Below are positions 6,127 to 7,278 of a stretch of 7,278 bases of DNA, one piece after another (position 1 is the stretch's first letter; each line of letters opens with the position of its first letter). The notes beneath the pieces were generated by a model. It searched no databases. It was not told the DNA's origin and saw nothing but the letters and a program-made list of their open reading frames with translations. This DNA comes from JAHEDH01 sp965364515. GTDB lineage: Bacteria > Actinomycetota > Acidimicrobiia > Spongiisociales > ZC4RG35. A program made the translations under genes and the position numbers. The DNA is taken from NCBI GenBank assembly GCA_965364515.1, contig CBDTXZ010000153.1, positions 1 through 7,278 of the forward strand. The letters run 5' to 3'.

Positions 6127-7139
6127 GCCAGCCGCTCCTGAAGGTCGAGAACCTCACCAAGCTCTTTCCCGTGTCAAAGGGGTTTCTTCGGACTCCGACC
6201 GATTTCATCCACGCGGTGGACGGCATCGACTTCGAGATCCAGCCCGGGGAGAGCCTGGGGCTGGTGGGGGAGTCCGGATGTGGGAAGTCGACCACCGGAC
6301 GAATGCTCGTGAAGCTCATGGAGGCGTCCTCCGGCCAGATCCTGATGTCCGACAAGACCGGGACCGGAGAGTTGCTCGACATCGCCAACATCCCCGGTGA
6401 TCAGATGAAGGCCTTCAGGCGCAGGGTCCAGATGATCTTCCAGGACCCCTACGAGTCCATGAACCCCCGTCGCACGGTCTTCGAGACCGTCTCCGAGCCG
6501 CTCACCGTCCAGAACATCGGCTCTCTGAAGGAACGCGAGGAGCGTGTGTCGGAGATGCTCAGGCTGGTCGGGCTGTCTCCACCGGATGCGTTCCTGTTCA
6601 GATACCCCCACGAGCTCTCGGGAGGCCAGCGCCAGCGTGTCGCCATCGCCCGCGCCCTCGTACTCGACCCATCCTTCGTCGTCGCGGATGAACCGACCTC
6701 GATGCTCGACGTGAGCATCCGGATCTCGATCATGGACCTCATGCTCAAGCTCGCCGACGAGTTCGACGTGTCCTACCTCTACATCACCCACGACCTCGCG
6801 GTCGCCCGCTACATGTGTGACCGCATCGCAGTCATGTATCTCGGAAAGATCGTCGAGATCGGTGACACCGAAGAGATCCTCGGCAACCCCCAGCACCCGT
6901 ATACGAAGGCGCTGCTGTCGGCGGTGCCCGTTCCCGATCCCTCGTTTCGGCGTGAGGAGGTCGAGATCCTCGGCGGCATCACCAAGGCGATCAATCCGCC
7001 GTCCGAATGCCGGTTCATCGAGCGGTGCCCGTGGGCGCAGGACGTCTGCCGCACGAACGACCATCCTCCACTCGAAGACAAGGGCGACGGCCACTACGTG
7101 GCCTGCCACCTCGTCGAATCCGCCCTCACAAGCGCCTAG
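6123..7139 (+). CDS. ABC transporter ATP-binding protein, DppF/OppF type
   Basis: This is the second cytoplasmic ATPase of the importer (338 residues), expected to pair with the upstream ATPase. It begins MSQPLLKVENLTKLFPV, the standard start of the DppF/OppF group. The HAVDGIDFEI segment (30-39) is also characteristic. Walker A is GESGCGKST (49-57), the Q-loop is Q107 in IFQDPYESMNPR, the signature is LSGGQRQRVAIARAL (165-179), and Walker B is FVVADE with D189 and E190. The D-loop reads SMLD where SALD is usual, and the switch histidine is H223 in ITHD. The C-terminal extension carries HPYTKALL and cysteines C296, C302, C309 and C328. Its frame is open for about 480 nt upstream, but that stretch is a shadow of the first ATPase. 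The 4-nt ATGA overlap with that gene implies translational coupling. Confidence 0.94.
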   Translation: MSQPLLKVENLTKLFPVSKGFLRTPTDFIHAVDGIDFEIQPGESLGLVGESGCGKSTTGRMLVKLMEASSGQILMSDKTGTGELLDIANIPGDQMKAFRRRVQMIFQDPYESMNPRRTVFETVSEPLTVQNIGSLKEREERVSEMLRLVGLSPPDAFLFRYPHELSGGQRQRVAIARALVLDPSFVVADEPTSMLDVSIRISIMDLMLKLADEFDVSYLYITHDLAVARYMCDRIAVMYLGKIVEIGDTEEILGNPQHPYTKALLSAVPVPDPSFRREEVEILGGITKAINPPSECRFIERCPWAQDVCRTNDHPPLEDKGDGHYVACHLVESALTSA

Positions 7140-7176
7140 ATGCCCTCTCCCGTGCTCCATGAGAGCTCGCGGACAG

Positions 7177-7242
7177 GTGCTGTCGGCTGTCGGCCATCGG
7201 CTATCCAGTCGCCGATAGCCGACAGCGGAAGGCTGACAGCAC
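7177..7242 (+). terminator. Nested hairpin built from heptamer repeats, likely operon terminator
   Basis: Four consecutive 7-nt units fit GCTRTCG with few changes: GCTGTCG (7179), GCTGTCG (7186), GCCATCG (7193) and GCTATCC (7200). Reverse-complement units CGATAGC (7213-7219) and CGACAGC (7220-7226) follow. The inner stem pairs 7186-7201 with 7211-7226, 15 of 16 positions (C7195 faces A7217), with a 9-nt loop. An outer stem pairs GTGCTGTC (7177-7184) with GACAGCAC (7235-7242). It lies 38 nt after the last stop codon. No T-tract follows, so termination is inferred from position and stem strength. It may instead be a dispersed intergenic repeat. Confidence 0.55.
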
Positions 7243-7260
7243 GGCAATCGCGGTCTCCGG

Positions 7261-7266
7261 TAGCCT
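7261..7266 (+). promoter_or_regulatory. Possible -10 element of a downstream leaderless gene
   Basis: TAGCCT fits TAnnnT and is followed 6 nt later by GTG at 7273. In actinobacteria this spacing is typical of leaderless mRNAs, which begin at the start codon itself. No clear -35 element is seen upstream, and only two codons of the putative gene are in the window. Confidence 0.3.
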
Positions 7267-7272
7267 CACGCC

Positions 7273-7278
7273 GTGGCT
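7273..7278 (+). CDS. Possible start of next gene, cut by window edge
   Basis: GTG GCT at the last six bases would encode Met-Ala. It has no Shine-Dalgarno, but a -10-like TAGCCT lies at leaderless spacing upstream. Six bases cannot establish a gene; the call depends wholly on this spacing. Confidence 0.2.

Noticed and set aside
6174..7247. 357-residue minus-strand open frame opposite the second ATPase
   Set aside because: Antisense shadow; its start lies in the terminator-like repeat and no ribosome binding site is seen.

Overview
The window carries the complete operon of a peptide/nickel-type (Dpp/Opp family) ABC importer on the plus strand. To its left lies the 3' end of a tRNA-Pro gene. 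To its right, at the very edge, is a possible start of another gene. Composition is GC-rich (roughly 60-65% by eye). Several traits point to an actinobacterium: a Thr/Asp/Glu-rich linker after the lipoprotein cysteine, TAnnnT-like -10 elements, hairpins without U-tracts, and a tRNA with no encoded CCA. I think an Acidimicrobiia-like lineage (Ilumatobacter relatives) is plausible, but that is an impression from sequence style and was not tested.

Layout: 1-54, 3' part of tRNA-Pro(GGG). 60-89, a GC-rich hairpin just after it. 90-441, no convincing gene. 442-542, a candidate promoter and two tandem Shine-Dalgarno copies. 543-2561, the substrate-binding lipoprotein. 2562-2772, a 211-nt gap with a perfect 36-nt palindrome. 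2773-3948, first permease. 3962-5086, second permease. 5131-6126, first ATPase. 6123-7139, second ATPase, overlapping the first by ATGA. 7140-7278, a heptamer-repeat hairpin followed by a possible leaderless start.

How the genes work together: the lipoprotein should capture a solute outside the membrane and deliver it to a channel formed by the two permeases. Two non-identical ATPases, each with a full set of ABC motifs and a four-cysteine C-terminal extension, should drive import. Gene order (binding protein, permease B, permease C, ATPase D, ATPase F) is the classical dpp/opp order. The substrate cannot be read from the sequence: this family moves di- and oligopeptides, nickel, and in many bacteria oligosaccharides. 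The larger, hairpin-marked gap after the binding-protein gene fits the usual need for excess binding protein over membrane parts.

I see no previously undescribed system here. The points most worth a second look are the extra hydrophobic insert in the first permease, the four-cysteine motifs in both ATPases, the 36-nt palindrome, and the heptamer repeat that folds back on itself after the operon.
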